A DNA stretch of 64,000 nt from Aalborgiella sp963841045 (lineage in GTDB: Bacteria; Pseudomonadota; Gammaproteobacteria; Burkholderiales; Burkholderiaceae_C): NCBI GenBank assembly GCA_963841045.1, contig CAWJBD010000007.1, forward strand, positions 1 through 64,000, in the 5' to 3' direction. The notes below the pieces were generated by a model, which worked only from the letters and a program-made list of their open reading frames with translations, did not search any database and was not told the origin of the DNA. The position numbers and the translations under genes are program-made. How positions within the stretch are numbered: the first letter of the stretch is position 1; the number at the start of each line of letters is the position of its first letter. Of the stretch, positions 38,762 to 47,697 are shown piece by piece.

Positions 38762-39948
38762 TCAGTCTCGCTGGTCGCGACATATTACATGCGTGGCCTA
38801 AGTATGTGTTCACCGGTATTGGTTTAGGGTTGTTGATTGGCGTCACGCTGACCATGGCCGGTGTATACCGAGGCATGGTGGATGATGCGCGGGCTTTATT
38901 GCTGAACAGTCGTGCAGATTTATGGGTCGTACAAAAAGACACGCAAGGTCCATACGCCGAATCATCCAGTCTGCGTGATGATGTGGTGCGATCTGTATTG
39001 GGAATGCCTGGGGTACAAAGCGCCGGAAATGTCACCTATCTCACCATGCAAGTCCGACGCGATCAAACGGATGTACGCGCCATGGTTGTCGGTGCTGAAG
39101 ATGGGCAAGCCGGTTCGCCCGGCTATTTAATAGCAGGACGAAACATCACACGCAATCATTACGAAGCGGTGGCAGATGTCAAAACCGGATTTGTAGTAGG
39201 TGACCGCATCAAAATACGGCGACATGAATACACCGTCGTTGGTTTGACCAAACGCATGGTGTCCTCTGGCGGTGATCCGATGGTATTCATACCCTTAGCT
39301 GACGCACAAGAAGCACAGTTTCTAAAAGACAACGACGCAATTGTGAATGATCGCGCACGTACAGCATCAAATCCAGCATTGAATCGTCCAAATGTGCCAG
39401 GCCTGTTAGAAGCGGTGACAGCCTCTCAAAGCGGTAACCACAATGTCAACACGGTATTGGTACAAGTTAAACCCAATGCCGATCCAGAATCTGTTGCTGA
39501 AGGCATACGCCGATGGAAACATGTACAGGTGTATACGCGCGACCAAATGGAAGAGATATTGATCGTGAAACTCATTGCAAATTCAGCCAAACAAATTGGC
39601 ATGTTTTTGGTGATTTTGGCGATAGTGAGCGCAGCCATTGTTGCGTTCATCATTTACACCATGACCTTGGGTAAGTTGCGCGAAATTGCTGTACTAAAGT
39701 TGATTGGTACAAAAAACAGCACGATTGCGAGCATGATTCTGCAACAAGCGTTAGGTTTAGGCGTGATTGGTTTTTTGGTTGGGAAAATCGCCGCCACTCT
39801 ATGGGCACCTGCATTTCCTAAATTTGTGTTGCTTGAAACCAGTGACGCTATATTGGGTTTTGTCTTAACGATGCTCATTTGCGCACTGGCCAGCACTCTG
39901 GCTATACGCGTGGCCTTGCGTGTGGATCCAGGCGCTGCGATTGGGTGA
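38758..39948 (+). CDS. ABC transporter permease, FtsX/DevC (MacB-like) family
   Basis: A 396-residue permease: an N-terminal transmembrane helix (YVFTGIGLGLLIGVTLTMAG), a large periplasmic domain (residues ~45-265), then three C-terminal helices (MFLVILAIVSAAIVAFIIY, LGLGVIGFLVGKIAATLW, ILGFVLTMLICALASTLA), with the FtsX-core segment LREIAVLKLIGTKNSTIAS. This is the four-helix mechanotransmission architecture. It is translationally coupled to the adaptor and followed after five bases by the ATPase gene. Confidence 0.9.
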   Translation: MISLAGRDILHAWPKYVFTGIGLGLLIGVTLTMAGVYRGMVDDARALLLNSRADLWVVQKDTQGPYAESSSLRDDVVRSVLGMPGVQSAGNVTYLTMQVRRDQTDVRAMVVGAEDGQAGSPGYLIAGRNITRNHYEAVADVKTGFVVGDRIKIRRHEYTVVGLTKRMVSSGGDPMVFIPLADAQEAQFLKDNDAIVNDRARTASNPALNRPNVPGLLEAVTASQSGNHNVNTVLVQVKPNADPESVAEGIRRWKHVQVYTRDQMEEILIVKLIANSAKQIGMFLVILAIVSAAIVAFIIYTMTLGKLREIAVLKLIGTKNSTIASMILQQALGLGVIGFLVGKIAATLWAPAFPKFVLLETSDAILGFVLTMLICALASTLAIRVALRVDPGAAIG

Positions 39949-39953
39949 ACGGC

Positions 39954-40662
39954 ATGGAAGAAACAGGCATAAAAATCGAAAATTTGCGTAAACGCTATGG
40001 TGAAGGTGACGCTGCAGTAGAGGCTTTGAAAGACGTGAACATGCATGTTGCGCCTGGCGAAGTCGTTGGCTTGGTGGGACCGTCTGGTTCAGGCAAAAGC
40101 ACCTTGCTTAAATGTCTGGGCGCCATCATTGAGCCAACATCAGGGCGCATGACATTGGGGCAAGAGATTATTTATGACGATGGTTGGAAAATTTCAGACC
40201 TTCGAACACTGCGTCGAGACAAAATAGGTTTTGTCTTTCAAGCGCCGTATTTGATTCCATTTTTAGACGTGACAGACAACGTCGCTTTGCTGCCCATGTT
40301 GGCCGGACAAACGAATGCAGTCTGCACGCGCCCGTGCGCACGAGTTGCTCGACGCGTTAGAAGTCGGTCATCGCGCACAAGCTCAGCCGTCACAATTATC
40401 GGGAGGTGAACAGCAGCGTGTCTCTATCGCACGGGCGTTGGCCAACAGACCACCCGTCATTTTGGCCGATGAGCCCACCGCTCCATTGGATAGCGAGCGC
40501 GCTTTAGGCGTGATGCGCATCCTCAACCAAATGGCGTTGCAATACCATGCGGCCATTATTGTGGTGACGCATGATGAAAAAATTATTCCCACCTTCAAAC
40601 GCATCTACCATATCCGCGATGGGCGCACTTATGAAGAGGCGGGACTAGGGCGAAGTTTGTGA
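39954..40662 (+). CDS. ABC transporter ATP-binding protein, DevA/LolD-like (frame broken by one base)
   Basis: ATPase of the exporter. The first frame has Walker A (GPSGSGKSTLLKCLG) and the Q-loop (IGFVFQAPYLIPFL). The second has the signature LSGGEQQRVSIARAL, Walker B (PVILADEPTAPLD) and the switch His (VVTHDEKII). Removing one base near 40320 joins QTNA-SARARAHELLDALEV and gives 235 residues, normal for the family. The start at 39954 lies five bases after the permease stop. Note Ala-Pro-Leu-Asp where most members have a D-loop Ser/Thr-(Gly/Ala)-x-Leu-Asp. Confidence 0.88.
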
Positions 40663-40664
40663 AT

Positions 40665-40713
40665 TACTATAAATAATATAGCAATTTAGGCAATCAATAC
40701 GCCGACTAGAGCA
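40665..40713 (+). repeat. 3'-end intergenic repeat element, copy R5
   Basis: Begins three bases after the ATPase stop, convergent with the KAS III gene. CTATAAATAATATAG hairpin, GGCAA, TACGCCGACTAGAGCAC tail. Confidence 0.8.
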
Positions 40714-40728
40714 CTATTTTTCATATAT

Positions 40729-41856
40729 TTAAGTACGCTTCACCACCACGCTGCCAATCGAATAGCCCGCGCCGAACGAGCAAATCACGCCGACATCGCC
40801 TGCGTCAATGTCTTCATGGTGGCGGTGAAAAGCGATGATGGAACCGGCCGATGCGGTGTTGGCAAATTCGTTCAAAATGATGGGTGCTTCTTCGGGTGTT
40901 GGGTCGCGTCCCAGCAGCTTGCGGGTGACGAATTGGTTCATGTTCACATTGGCTTGGTGCAACCAAAAACGGCGCGTTTGTGTTGGTGTGTAGCCAAACT
41001 CATTCAGGTGGCTGCTGATGTGTTCGGCCGCCAGCGGGCACACTTCTTTGAACACTTTGCGACCCTCTTGGTAAAAGAGTTGATCGCGGTCATCCACATT
41101 GCGGTCTTCAGCGTGCGACATGAAGCCAAAATTGTTGCGAATGTTGTTGGAAAATTGGGTGAAACATTTGGTACCCAAAATCTCAAACGCGCCTTCTGGT
41201 GCCAAGTCCAAACGCTGCACCAAAATGGCGGTGCACACATCGCCAAAAATAAAGTGGCAATCGCGGTCTTTCCAAGCCAAATGCGCCGATGTGATTTCGG
41301 GGTTGATCACCAGCACCGCACGCGCCGCGCCTGATTTGACCATGTTCGCCGCCATCTCAATGCCAAAGGTGGCAGACGAACAGGCCACGTTCATGTCAAA
41401 GCCAAAACCTTTGATGTTCAGCGCCGTTTGAACCTCTATCGCCATCGCCGGGTAGGCGCGTTGCATGTTGGCGCTGGCGCAGATCACAGCATCCACATCA
41501 GCAGTGGTTTTGCCCGCACGCTTGATGGCATCCAAAGCGGCTTCAACACTGATCTCAGCCATCAGACTCAGTGCGTCGTCTGGTCGTGCTGTAAATCGTG
41601 GTCGCATGCGCGTGGGGTCCAACACACCCGTTTTTTCCATCACATAGCGGTTTTGAATGCCCGACGCTTTTTCAATGAATTCCGGGCTGGAATGTGCAAT
41701 GGGTGTGAAAGTGCCCGCAGCAATTTCCGCCGCATGTTCGGCATTTTGCAAATCGGCGTAGCGGTTAAAGGTATCGACCAATTCGGCATTGGTGATGACG
41801 TGAGGAGGAATATAAATACCTGTGCTGCTGATGGCTACGCGGTGCAAAGTGGACAT
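40729..41856 (-). CDS. Beta-ketoacyl-ACP synthase III family protein
   Basis: A 375-residue thiolase-fold enzyme. Cys159 (NVACSSATFG), His in FWLHQANVN and Asn in LNEFANTASAG form the FabH triad. It is longer than FabH (~320) because of an extended N-terminal half (residues ~28-95). That length and the sequence style fit the longer KAS III paralogues of Pseudomonas and Burkholderiales that condense medium-chain acyl-CoA with malonyl-ACP, but the substrate is an inference. It stands alone, divergent from a small membrane protein gene, and is distinct from the OleA-like enzyme at 28340-29356. Confidence 0.85.
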   Translation of the reverse strand: MSTLHRVAISSTGIYIPPHVITNAELVDTFNRYADLQNAEHAAEIAAGTFTPIAHSSPEFIEKASGIQNRYVMEKTGVLDPTRMRPRFTARPDDALSLMAEISVEAALDAIKRAGKTTADVDAVICASANMQRAYPAMAIEVQTALNIKGFGFDMNVACSSATFGIEMAANMVKSGAARAVLVINPEITSAHLAWKDRDCHFIFGDVCTAILVQRLDLAPEGAFEILGTKCFTQFSNNIRNNFGFMSHAEDRNVDDRDQLFYQEGRKVFKEVCPLAAEHISSHLNEFGYTPTQTRRFWLHQANVNMNQFVTRKLLGRDPTPEEAPIILNEFANTASAGSIIAFHRHHEDIDAGDVGVICSFGAGYSIGSVVVKRT

Positions 41857-41959
41857 GAATTAATCCTTAAAAATAGAAAGCGCTAATTTGACGAAATTAG
41901 TCCAATGTTAAACCCAATCCAATGCGCAGTCGAATTCAAAGTTATAAAATGAACCCATT

Positions 41960-42292
41960 ATGGATTGGCTCAGAAAACTCCCTGGTTACCAACGCTCGGC
42001 GCCTGGCTTGGAGTGGCGTATTTTGCGCATCATGCCTACCGTTTTTGTAGCTGGGATTGTGTTGCCAGCGCTGATGGCATTTGCAGGGCGCTACTTCATC
42101 ACCGCCAAAACCGCTGAGGCCTTGGCACGTGAAATTCAAAAGCTGGATTACATGATGCTGGGCTTGGGTTTGTACATCTGGTCCTTGTCCATCTTGGTGA
42201 CCATGGGCTGCGTCATCGTGTGGATGATGAAAGGCCCCACTTACGTAGCGGACTGTTACGACGTTTCACACAGCGATAAGCCCAAGGTCTAG
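41960..42292 (+). CDS. Small two-helix membrane protein of unknown function
   Basis: A 110-residue protein with two hydrophobic stretches (IMPTVFVAGIVLPALMAFAG around residue 30 and LGLGLYIWSLSILVTMGCVIVW around residue 80) separated by a short amphipathic loop. I do not recognise the family. The neighbours are a KAS III gene (divergent) and a c-type cytochrome gene (convergent, 30 bases away), which hints at, but does not show, a link to electron transport. Confidence 0.7.
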   Translation: MDWLRKLPGYQRSAPGLEWRILRIMPTVFVAGIVLPALMAFAGRYFITAKTAEALAREIQKLDYMMLGLGLYIWSLSILVTMGCVIVWMMKGPTYVADCYDVSHSDKPKV

Positions 42293-42322
42293 CTAGCCAC
42301 GCCTCAGTTAACGGTTGGCGTT

Positions 42323-42664
42323 CTATTTGGCGCCGTCAGTGATCCATGTGACAAGCTGCAGCGCTTGCTCAGGACTCAGTTGTTCATGTGCTTTGATGCC
42401 GCCAAACACATGTTCCTTGTGCAGCTTTTCCGCAAGATCAGCGATTAGCTTGGTTTGACCGCGGTACTTGGCTAAGGTTTCTGCGAGCTGGTCAAAGCTG
42501 GGTGTGTTTTTGCGTGGCGGATTGCCGTGGCAGTTGTAGCAGCCTTTGTCTAAAGCAAGTGAAGACACATTTTGTGCCCAAGACGACATGGGTATACACA
42601 TCAACAGTGATAACAAAAACGTCGTCGTCAATCCAGCTGCGTGTTTCATAAGTGCCTTAAGCAA
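42323..42664 (-). CDS. Small periplasmic c-type cytochrome
   Basis: A 113-residue protein with a signal peptide (hydrophobic core TTTFLLSLLMCIP, cleavage after SSWA) and one haem-binding CYNCH (Cys42, Cys45, His46). The mature domain is ~80 residues. No Met occurs after the haem motif, so the usual class I sixth ligand is missing; His in KAHEQLSPEQA is a candidate replacement. Its start overlaps the upstream AhpD-like gene by eight bases, so the two are co-translated. A sensor or low-potential electron carrier is possible. Confidence 0.88.
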   Translation of the reverse strand: MLKALMKHAAGLTTTFLLSLLMCIPMSSWAQNVSSLALDKGCYNCHGNPPRKNTPSFDQLAETLAKYRGQTKLIADLAEKLHKEHVFGGIKAHEQLSPEQALQLVTWITDGAK

Positions 42665-43004
42665 CTGACATCGCTTCCCAGGCTTTAATCGCCTCCGCTG
42701 TATACATCAGCGCAGGGCCGCCGCCCATGTACACACACACGCTGAGCATTTCATCTAGCTCAGCACGTGTGCATCCCAGCTTAATCAAGGCTTTGACATG
42801 AAAACCAATACAGCCCGAGCAATGTTGCGTGATGCCAATGGCCAGAGCAATCAGCTCTTTGTGTTTGGCACTCACCACACCCTCGGCCAAGGCCGCTTTG
42901 GAGAACGCCCCAAACGCATGCATCGCATCGGGTTGTGATTTACGCAAGGGCACCAAGTTGTCGCTGATGTTCTTGATGAGTTCGGTGTGATTGAATGTGC
43001 TCAT
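42657..43004 (-). CDS. Carboxymuconolactone decarboxylase / AhpD-like protein
   Basis: A 115-residue all-helical protein of the CMD superfamily. The redox motif CSGCIGFHVKALIKLG (CxxC plus His three residues on) is the AhpD-type thiol active centre, so a peroxide or disulfide-related role is more likely than decarboxylation. It is in an apparent operon with the downstream cytochrome c gene (overlap) and an upstream periplasmic helical protein (26 bases apart). Confidence 0.88.
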   Translation of the reverse strand: MSTFNHTELIKNISDNLVPLRKSQPDAMHAFGAFSKAALAEGVVSAKHKELIALAIGITQHCSGCIGFHVKALIKLGCTRAELDEMLSVCVYMGGGPALMYTAEAIKAWEAMSVA

Positions 43005-43030
43005 GATGGGCAGTACGGTTGTAATTTCAA

Positions 43031-43756
43031 TTAACCAAATTTCAAAAACAATTGGCTATAAGGCTTTTTAACCTTGCTCATGGCGTCTTTGACCGCATCA
43101 AAATTGTCGGTCAGCAAAGCGGCTTGCAATGCGGCTATGGACAGGTCAACAGCAATCACCAATTTTCTGAATTCTGCATTGCCATTCAAATTCGCAGGTG
43201 CTTCGCTGGTGAGTCGTTTGCTGAGATAGGCCAGCACGCCAGCCTGTGCAGAAAGCAAATGCATGCCATGCGCTTTGGTCAAAGTTTTAGGCCCTTCGAT
43301 CAACAATTTTTCCATCTCGCTGTGGTAAGCGTTCATGTGGTCGCTGAACACAACCACGTTGTTGCGATGGCGCATTTCGGCCATGATGTCGCGCGCGGCT
43401 TCCAGTGTTTCATGGGCGGCAGCCAATTGCTTGGCGTTCACTTGTTCGCTGGCCTTGGCGTAGACTTTGCTCACATCACTCAAAGAGGTGACCAATGCGG
43501 TATCTCGGTCATAAGGAGCGGGCGCCTTCGCGGCAAATTGTTCGCTCAGTTTAGCCCACGCTGCTTGCGCTTGTTTGATGGCTTGCTGCGATTCGTCTTG
43601 CGAATCGCTGTTGGTTTTGAACAATGCCATGCGGTAGGGCGCATAGGCTGCTTGCATCGCATCGGTGAGGGCATCCGCAGCGTGCGCTTGAAATGCCAGC
43701 AAGCTGCCAGCAGCAACAGCGATGACTCGCAAACGTAAATTGAAATGACGTTTCAT
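43031..43756 (-). CDS. Periplasmic helical protein of unknown family
   Basis: About 241 residues starting at the ATG with AGGAAG upstream (an earlier in-frame ATG at 43783 lacks one). A signal peptide (VIAVAAGSLLAFQAHA) precedes an almost wholly helical mature protein with several conserved-looking His (SDHMNAYHSEME, KAHGMHLL), a pattern seen in metal- or haem-handling four-helix bundles. There is no CxxCH. It leads the operon with the AhpD-like protein and cytochrome c, so a periplasmic redox or metal function is plausible. Family not recognised. Confidence 0.75.
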   Translation of the reverse strand: MKRHFNLRLRVIAVAAGSLLAFQAHAADALTDAMQAAYAPYRMALFKTNSDSQDESQQAIKQAQAAWAKLSEQFAAKAPAPYDRDTALVTSLSDVSKVYAKASEQVNAKQLAAAHETLEAARDIMAEMRHRNNVVVFSDHMNAYHSEMEKLLIEGPKTLTKAHGMHLLSAQAGVLAYLSKRLTSEAPANLNGNAEFRKLVIAVDLSIAALQAALLTDNFDAVKDAMSKVKKPYSQLFLKFG

Positions 43757-43836
43757 TTTGCTTCCTAGGAAATTGATATACAAGGGGCAGTATGCGCTAC
43801 AGGTACAAGTTGTCCATGACCTAGGTCAAGTAAGCC

Positions 43837-44607
43837 TCAAAACTTCTCGTGCGGCGCCAAGTAGCGCCATTGGCCTACAGGCAAATTGCCCAGCACCACA
43901 TTGCCAATGCGCACGCGTTTCAAGCCCACCACTTTCAGCCCGACTTGTTCGCACATGCGGCGAATTTGGCGCTTTTTACCTTCGGTCAAAATAAAGCGCA
44001 ATTGTTCGGGGTTTTGCCAATCCACCCGTGCGCGGCGCAAGGGCTGGCCGTCCAAGCTCAAACCAAAGCGCAGCTTGGCCAGCAATTCAGGTGGAAACAC
44101 GCTTTGCACATTCAAAGCAATGGGCGTGCTTTGCTTGCTGATTTCGGCACTGCCGTAATATTCAACGCGCACCAAATACTCCTTTTCCATATTGGAGTCT
44201 TCGCCGATCAATTGCCGCGCAATGCGGCCATCTTGTGTCATCACCAAAAGGCCAACAGAATCAATGTCCAAACGGCCGCAGGGCGCCAAGCCAGGCAGTT
44301 GCGAGTGGTTCCAAAAAAAGCGCGCATTGTCGTCAGCCCAGCGGTTTTGTGGGGTGAACAAGGTTACGGCGGGCTCGTGCCCGTCTTCGGCCTGGCTGCT
44401 GACATAGCCCATGGGCTTGTTGATCAAAATAGTGATTTGATTGGCCTGCTGGCCTTTGGCGATACGGTCGGCTTCAATTTTGTCGGTGGGCAAAACCTGT
44501 TGCCCCATGGTCGCCACCACGCCGTTGACCTTGACCCAGCCATTGGCCACCCAGTCGTCCGCTTCACGGCGCGAACACATGCCCAGCTCGGCCATGCGTT
44601 TGTTCAA
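43837..44607 (-). CDS. RluB/RluF-type rRNA pseudouridine synthase
   Basis: Converts a uridine in 23S rRNA to pseudouridine. An S4 RNA-binding domain (KRMAELGMCSRREADDWVANGWVKVNG, split here as KRMAELGMCSRREAD and WVKVNG) is followed by the catalytic GRLDIDSVGLLVMTQDG with the essential Asp, and the C-terminal EGKKRQIRRM typical of the RsuA/RluB/E/F family. The start is uncertain: 44607 is a TTG, 44595 an ATG, and the frame stays open to about 44817 with a basic Pro/Ala/Thr/Lys-rich sequence like the extensions of many betaproteobacterial homologues, yet without ATG or GTG. Confidence 0.88.
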   Translation of the reverse strand: MNKRMAELGMCSRREADDWVANGWVKVNGVVATMGQQVLPTDKIEADRIAKGQQANQITILINKPMGYVSSQAEDGHEPAVTLFTPQNRWADDNARFFWNHSQLPGLAPCGRLDIDSVGLLVMTQDGRIARQLIGEDSNMEKEYLVRVEYYGSAEISKQSTPIALNVQSVFPPELLAKLRFGLSLDGQPLRRARVDWQNPEQLRFILTEGKKRQIRRMCEQVGLKVVGLKRVRIGNVVLGNLPVGQWRYLAPHEKF

Positions 44608-44934
44608 GCGGGTGGTGGTTTTGGCGTCAGTTGATGCTGAATTCGTTTTCGTTGCAGCATTCGCTGCTGTTTTTGACGCTGGCGGCGCTGCGCGGCGAAA
44701 AGTGGGTGTTGCAGGTGCTGTTATTGGCTTTGATGGCGGTAATGATGGGCGGTCATGCTCCCAAGTGTAGCGTCCTTGCAGTGTTTGAGGGTCAGAATAG
44801 CTGAAATCTACTTACTTGGGGGAGTATTGATGCATCTCAAAGTCTTGCATGGGTGTGACAGGTAAAATACAGCATTCGCTCGGCAGGTTTGTTGGCTGAG
44901 CGCGCCTCTTCAACCTGTTTGGAAATCCCCCGCT

Positions 44935-45710
44935 ATGGCCGCCTTTGAAGCTGAAAAAGTACTGACTGTTCACCACTGGAACGACACCTCTGTTTTCGTT
45001 CACCACCACCCGCGGCCCCAGCTTGCGCTTTGAAAGCGGCCATTTCGTGATGGTGGGCTTGATGGTCAACAACAAGCCGCTGCTGCGCGCTTACAGCATT
45101 GCCAGCGCCAGCTATGCCGAGCATTTGGAGTTTTTCAGCATCAAAGTGCAAGACGGCCCGTTGACGTCACGTTTGCAACACTTGAAGGTGGGTGACGAAG
45201 TATTAGTGGGTCGCAAACCAACAGGCACTTTGGTGATCACCGATTTGCTGCCAGGCAAAAACTTGTTTTTGTTCTCAACCGGAACAGGCTTGGCGCCTTT
45301 CATGAGCATCATTCGCGACCCAGCGACCTACGAGCGATTCGAAAAAGTGATTGTGGTGCACGGTGTGCGCTACATCAGCGAATTGGCGTACGACGACTAC
45401 ATCACCAAAGAGCTGCCGCAAGACGAATTTTTGGGTGAAGATGTGACGAAAAAACTGCTGTACTACCCGCTGGTCACGCGCGAAACCTACAAAACCATGG
45501 GTCGCATTCCCGACATGATTTTGAGCGGCAAAATGTGCAAGGATTTGGGTTTGCCCAGCATTCAACCCCACCACCGACCGCGCCATGATTTGCGGCAGCC
45601 CCGCCATGCTCAAAGACCTGCGCACCACGCTCGATGGTTTGGGCTTCAAAATCTCCGAAGGCATTGGCCAAGCGGGTGACTATGTGATTGAACGCGCCTT
45701 CGTTAGCTGA
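44935..45710 (+). CDS. fpr: Ferredoxin-NADP+ reductase Fpr (two single-base breaks)
   Basis: FAD enzyme that exchanges electrons between NADPH and ferredoxin/flavodoxin. Recognisable: AEKVLTVHHWNDT at the start, the FAD motif RAYSIASASY, the NADP loop FSTGTGLAPFMSII, and the C-terminal MICGSPAML and YVIERAFVS. Removing one T near 44994 (HWNDTSV-SFTTTRGPSLRF) and one C near 45563 (GLPSI-NPTTDRAMICG) gives 257 residues, the length of Pseudomonas-type Fpr, to which it aligns in memory almost without gaps. Both breaks are extra bases. Confidence 0.9.
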
Positions 45711-45724
45711 AGCGACGCAGTGAA

Positions 45725-46300
45725 TTAGTTTAGCTTGGCGGCAAAGCCAAACACCAAACCTGTTTCAGTGACGGTGATGCTATCGGGCTGCATGCCAAAA
45801 TTGTCCATCATGGCGGTGTCTTGTGGCCGCAGTTGGTGCAGCACCACTTCTTTCAGCAATTGCTCGCTCATCTGTTGCCCATAGCGATTCAGCAACTCCG
45901 AAACGGCTGGCAGCAAGCCCGCAAAATAAAGCCGACGAAAACGCAGCTTGGTGGCGCGAATGCTGCGGTCAGTCGGCTCATAGCGCAACGCAAAATCCAT
46001 TTCCAAAGTGCCGGTTTGTTTGCGTTGCAAAGCTGCGCCCGTGGCATCTACCAACATATTGGCACGCACTCGGTTTTCAGCCGGTAGCAATTGCAAAGCA
46101 GGCAGCTGCACCGACAAATCCAGCAAACCCGCAATCGGGTAGCGACGCGGAAAACGTGGTGCTAAAACCTGTTGCACCTGTTCCAGTGTGACGCTGAAAC
46201 GCGGTTGCGCCTTCACGCTGCCGCAGCCCAAAAGGCCCAGCAGCATGGCTGATTGGCCAAGCCCAAATAATCCCTTGATCAAGCGACGTCGTTGCATCAA
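45725..46300 (-). CDS. DUF1439-type lipoprotein
   Basis: A 191-residue protein with a basic N-terminus (MMQRRRLIK) and a lipobox (LLGLLGCGS), so it should be a lipid-anchored periplasmic protein. The mature part is a single beta-rich domain with FSVTLEQVQQVLAPRFPRRYP near its start, the DUF1439/YceB pattern. Its role is unknown; related domains bind hydrophobic ligands. It is convergent with fpr at 14 bases and divergent from ppk2. Confidence 0.8.
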   Translation of the reverse strand: MMQRRRLIKGLFGLGQSAMLLGLLGCGSVKAQPRFSVTLEQVQQVLAPRFPRRYPIAGLLDLSVQLPALQLLPAENRVRANMLVDATGAALQRKQTGTLEMDFALRYEPTDRSIRATKLRFRRLYFAGLLPAVSELLNRYGQQMSEQLLKEVVLHQLRPQDTAMMDNFGMQPDSITVTETGLVFGFAAKLN

Positions 46301-46446
46301 TGTTTCCGTTTGCTCTTAGTGTTTTTGCTACCTGAATGTGAATATAACACCCCAATCTATTTGCTCGCGCAATTTGACAAACATCAAAAGTTCGATAGAT
46401 TAATAGGCGTATAGTGGTTTCTTTGTTTTTTCTAAGAAAGACGTCT

Positions 46447-47628
46447 ATGGCAGTTCAAAAGACAACAACTACAGCAAGCAAAACCAGCACATCCAAGCAA
46501 ACAGCAAGCAGCACACCCGCACGCAAAGTTGCGGTCAAGCGCACAGCGCCCCCAACACGGACCGTCCAGCAAGGTGATGTCAGTGGTGCCACCACCAGCA
46601 AAGGCGTGGGGCAAAACCAAATCAACAAACGGCAAGACGCCGCGCAAGGTGCGCAGCTCAATGCCCTGAAAGACATCGTGGCCAAAAGCAAAGACAAAGC
46701 CGCCACCTTGGAAACGTTTTTAAAAGGCAGCTCACCTGACGACATCGCCGCCGTGCGTCAAATGTTGCTGGGCAAAAAAGGCAAAGGCGAAAAAATCAAC
46801 CCTGATGAAGAGCTGGCGAGCGATTGGCGCACCGGTGGCTACCCCTACAAAAACCTGATGTCGCGCAAGCGCTATGAGGCGCAAAAATACGCACTGCAAG
46901 TCGAATTGTTAAAGCTGCAAAGCTGGGCCAAAGAAACCAAACAGCGTGTGGTGATTTTGTTTGAAGGCCGTGATGCGGCAGGCAAAGGAGGCTCTATCAA
47001 GCGCTTCATGGAACATTTAAACCCACGCGGTGCGCGCTTGGTAGCGCTAGAGAAACCTTCAGAGACCGAACGCGGTCAATGGTATTTCCAGCGCTATGTG
47101 GAGCACCTGCCAACGGCGGGCGAAATCGTCATGTTCGACCGTTCTTGGTACAACCGTGCCGGCGTTGAGCGTGTCATGGGTTTTTGCACTGAAAAGGAAT
47201 ACCAAGAGTTCACACACCAAGCGCCCATGTTTGAACGCCAACTGGTTGCCAGTGGCATTCACTTGATTAAGTTTTGGTTCTCGGTCAGCCGCAAAGAGCA
47301 GCGTCGCCGTTTCAAAGAGCGCGAATTGCATCCGCTAAAGCAGTGGAAACTCAGCCCCATTGACGTGGCGTCTTTGGACAAATGGGACGATTACACCAAG
47401 GCCAAAGAAGCCATGTTTTTTGAAACCGACACGGCCGATGCGCCTTGGACAGTCATCAAATCCGACTGCAAAAAACGCGCCCGCCTGAACGCCATGCGCT
47501 ACGTGTTGCACAAGCTGCCCTACACCAACAAGGACTTGATCAACATCGGCACGCTGGACAACCTGATCGTCGGTCGCGCCCATGTGGTGTACGAACGCGG
47601 TGAGAAGCCAGGCGGTGTATTGTTGTAA
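46447..47628 (+). CDS. ppk2: Polyphosphate kinase 2
   Basis: Transfers phosphate between polyphosphate and nucleotides. The 393-residue protein has an N-terminal Thr/Lys/Ser/Ala-rich disordered tail of about 100 residues, then the PPK2 core: Walker A (FEGRDAAGKGGSIKRF), the lid region and Walker B (MFDRSWYNRAGVERV). The order of motifs is the class I (single-domain, NDP-phosphorylating) type. ATG at 46447 is preferred over 46414 because AAGAAAG precedes it. A strong hairpin formed by repeat copy R6 follows the gene. Confidence 0.92.
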   Translation: MAVQKTTTTASKTSTSKQTASSTPARKVAVKRTAPPTRTVQQGDVSGATTSKGVGQNQINKRQDAAQGAQLNALKDIVAKSKDKAATLETFLKGSSPDDIAAVRQMLLGKKGKGEKINPDEELASDWRTGGYPYKNLMSRKRYEAQKYALQVELLKLQSWAKETKQRVVILFEGRDAAGKGGSIKRFMEHLNPRGARLVALEKPSETERGQWYFQRYVEHLPTAGEIVMFDRSWYNRAGVERVMGFCTEKEYQEFTHQAPMFERQLVASGIHLIKFWFSVSRKEQRRRFKERELHPLKQWKLSPIDVASLDKWDDYTKAKEAMFFETDTADAPWTVIKSDCKKRARLNAMRYVLHKLPYTNKDLINIGTLDNLIVGRAHVVYERGEKPGGVLL

Positions 47629-47634
47629 TGTTGC

Positions 47635-47682
47635 GCTATTAAATTAATAGCAACTCAGACAACAAATACGCCGGATAATGGC
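47635..47682 (+). repeat. 3'-end intergenic repeat element, copy R6
   Basis: Between convergent ppk2 and the flavoprotein gene. GCTATTAAATTAATAGC hairpin, then AACAAATACGCCGG; the tail departs from the GGCTAGAGGCC consensus. Confidence 0.8.
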
Positions 47683-47689
47683 GTATTTT
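47664..47689. terminator. Bidirectional hairpin terminator within R6
   Basis: AAATACGCC, a 7-nt loop, GGCGTATTT: perfect 9-bp arms flanked by A and T runs on the respective sides. It serves ppk2 (plus) and the flavoprotein gene (minus). Confidence 0.8.
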
Positions 47690-47697
47690 ATATATTA

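Noticed and set aside
44812..45075. Minus-strand 87-codon open frame before fpr
   Set aside because: It is antisense to the conserved N-terminus of fpr and has no recognisable features.
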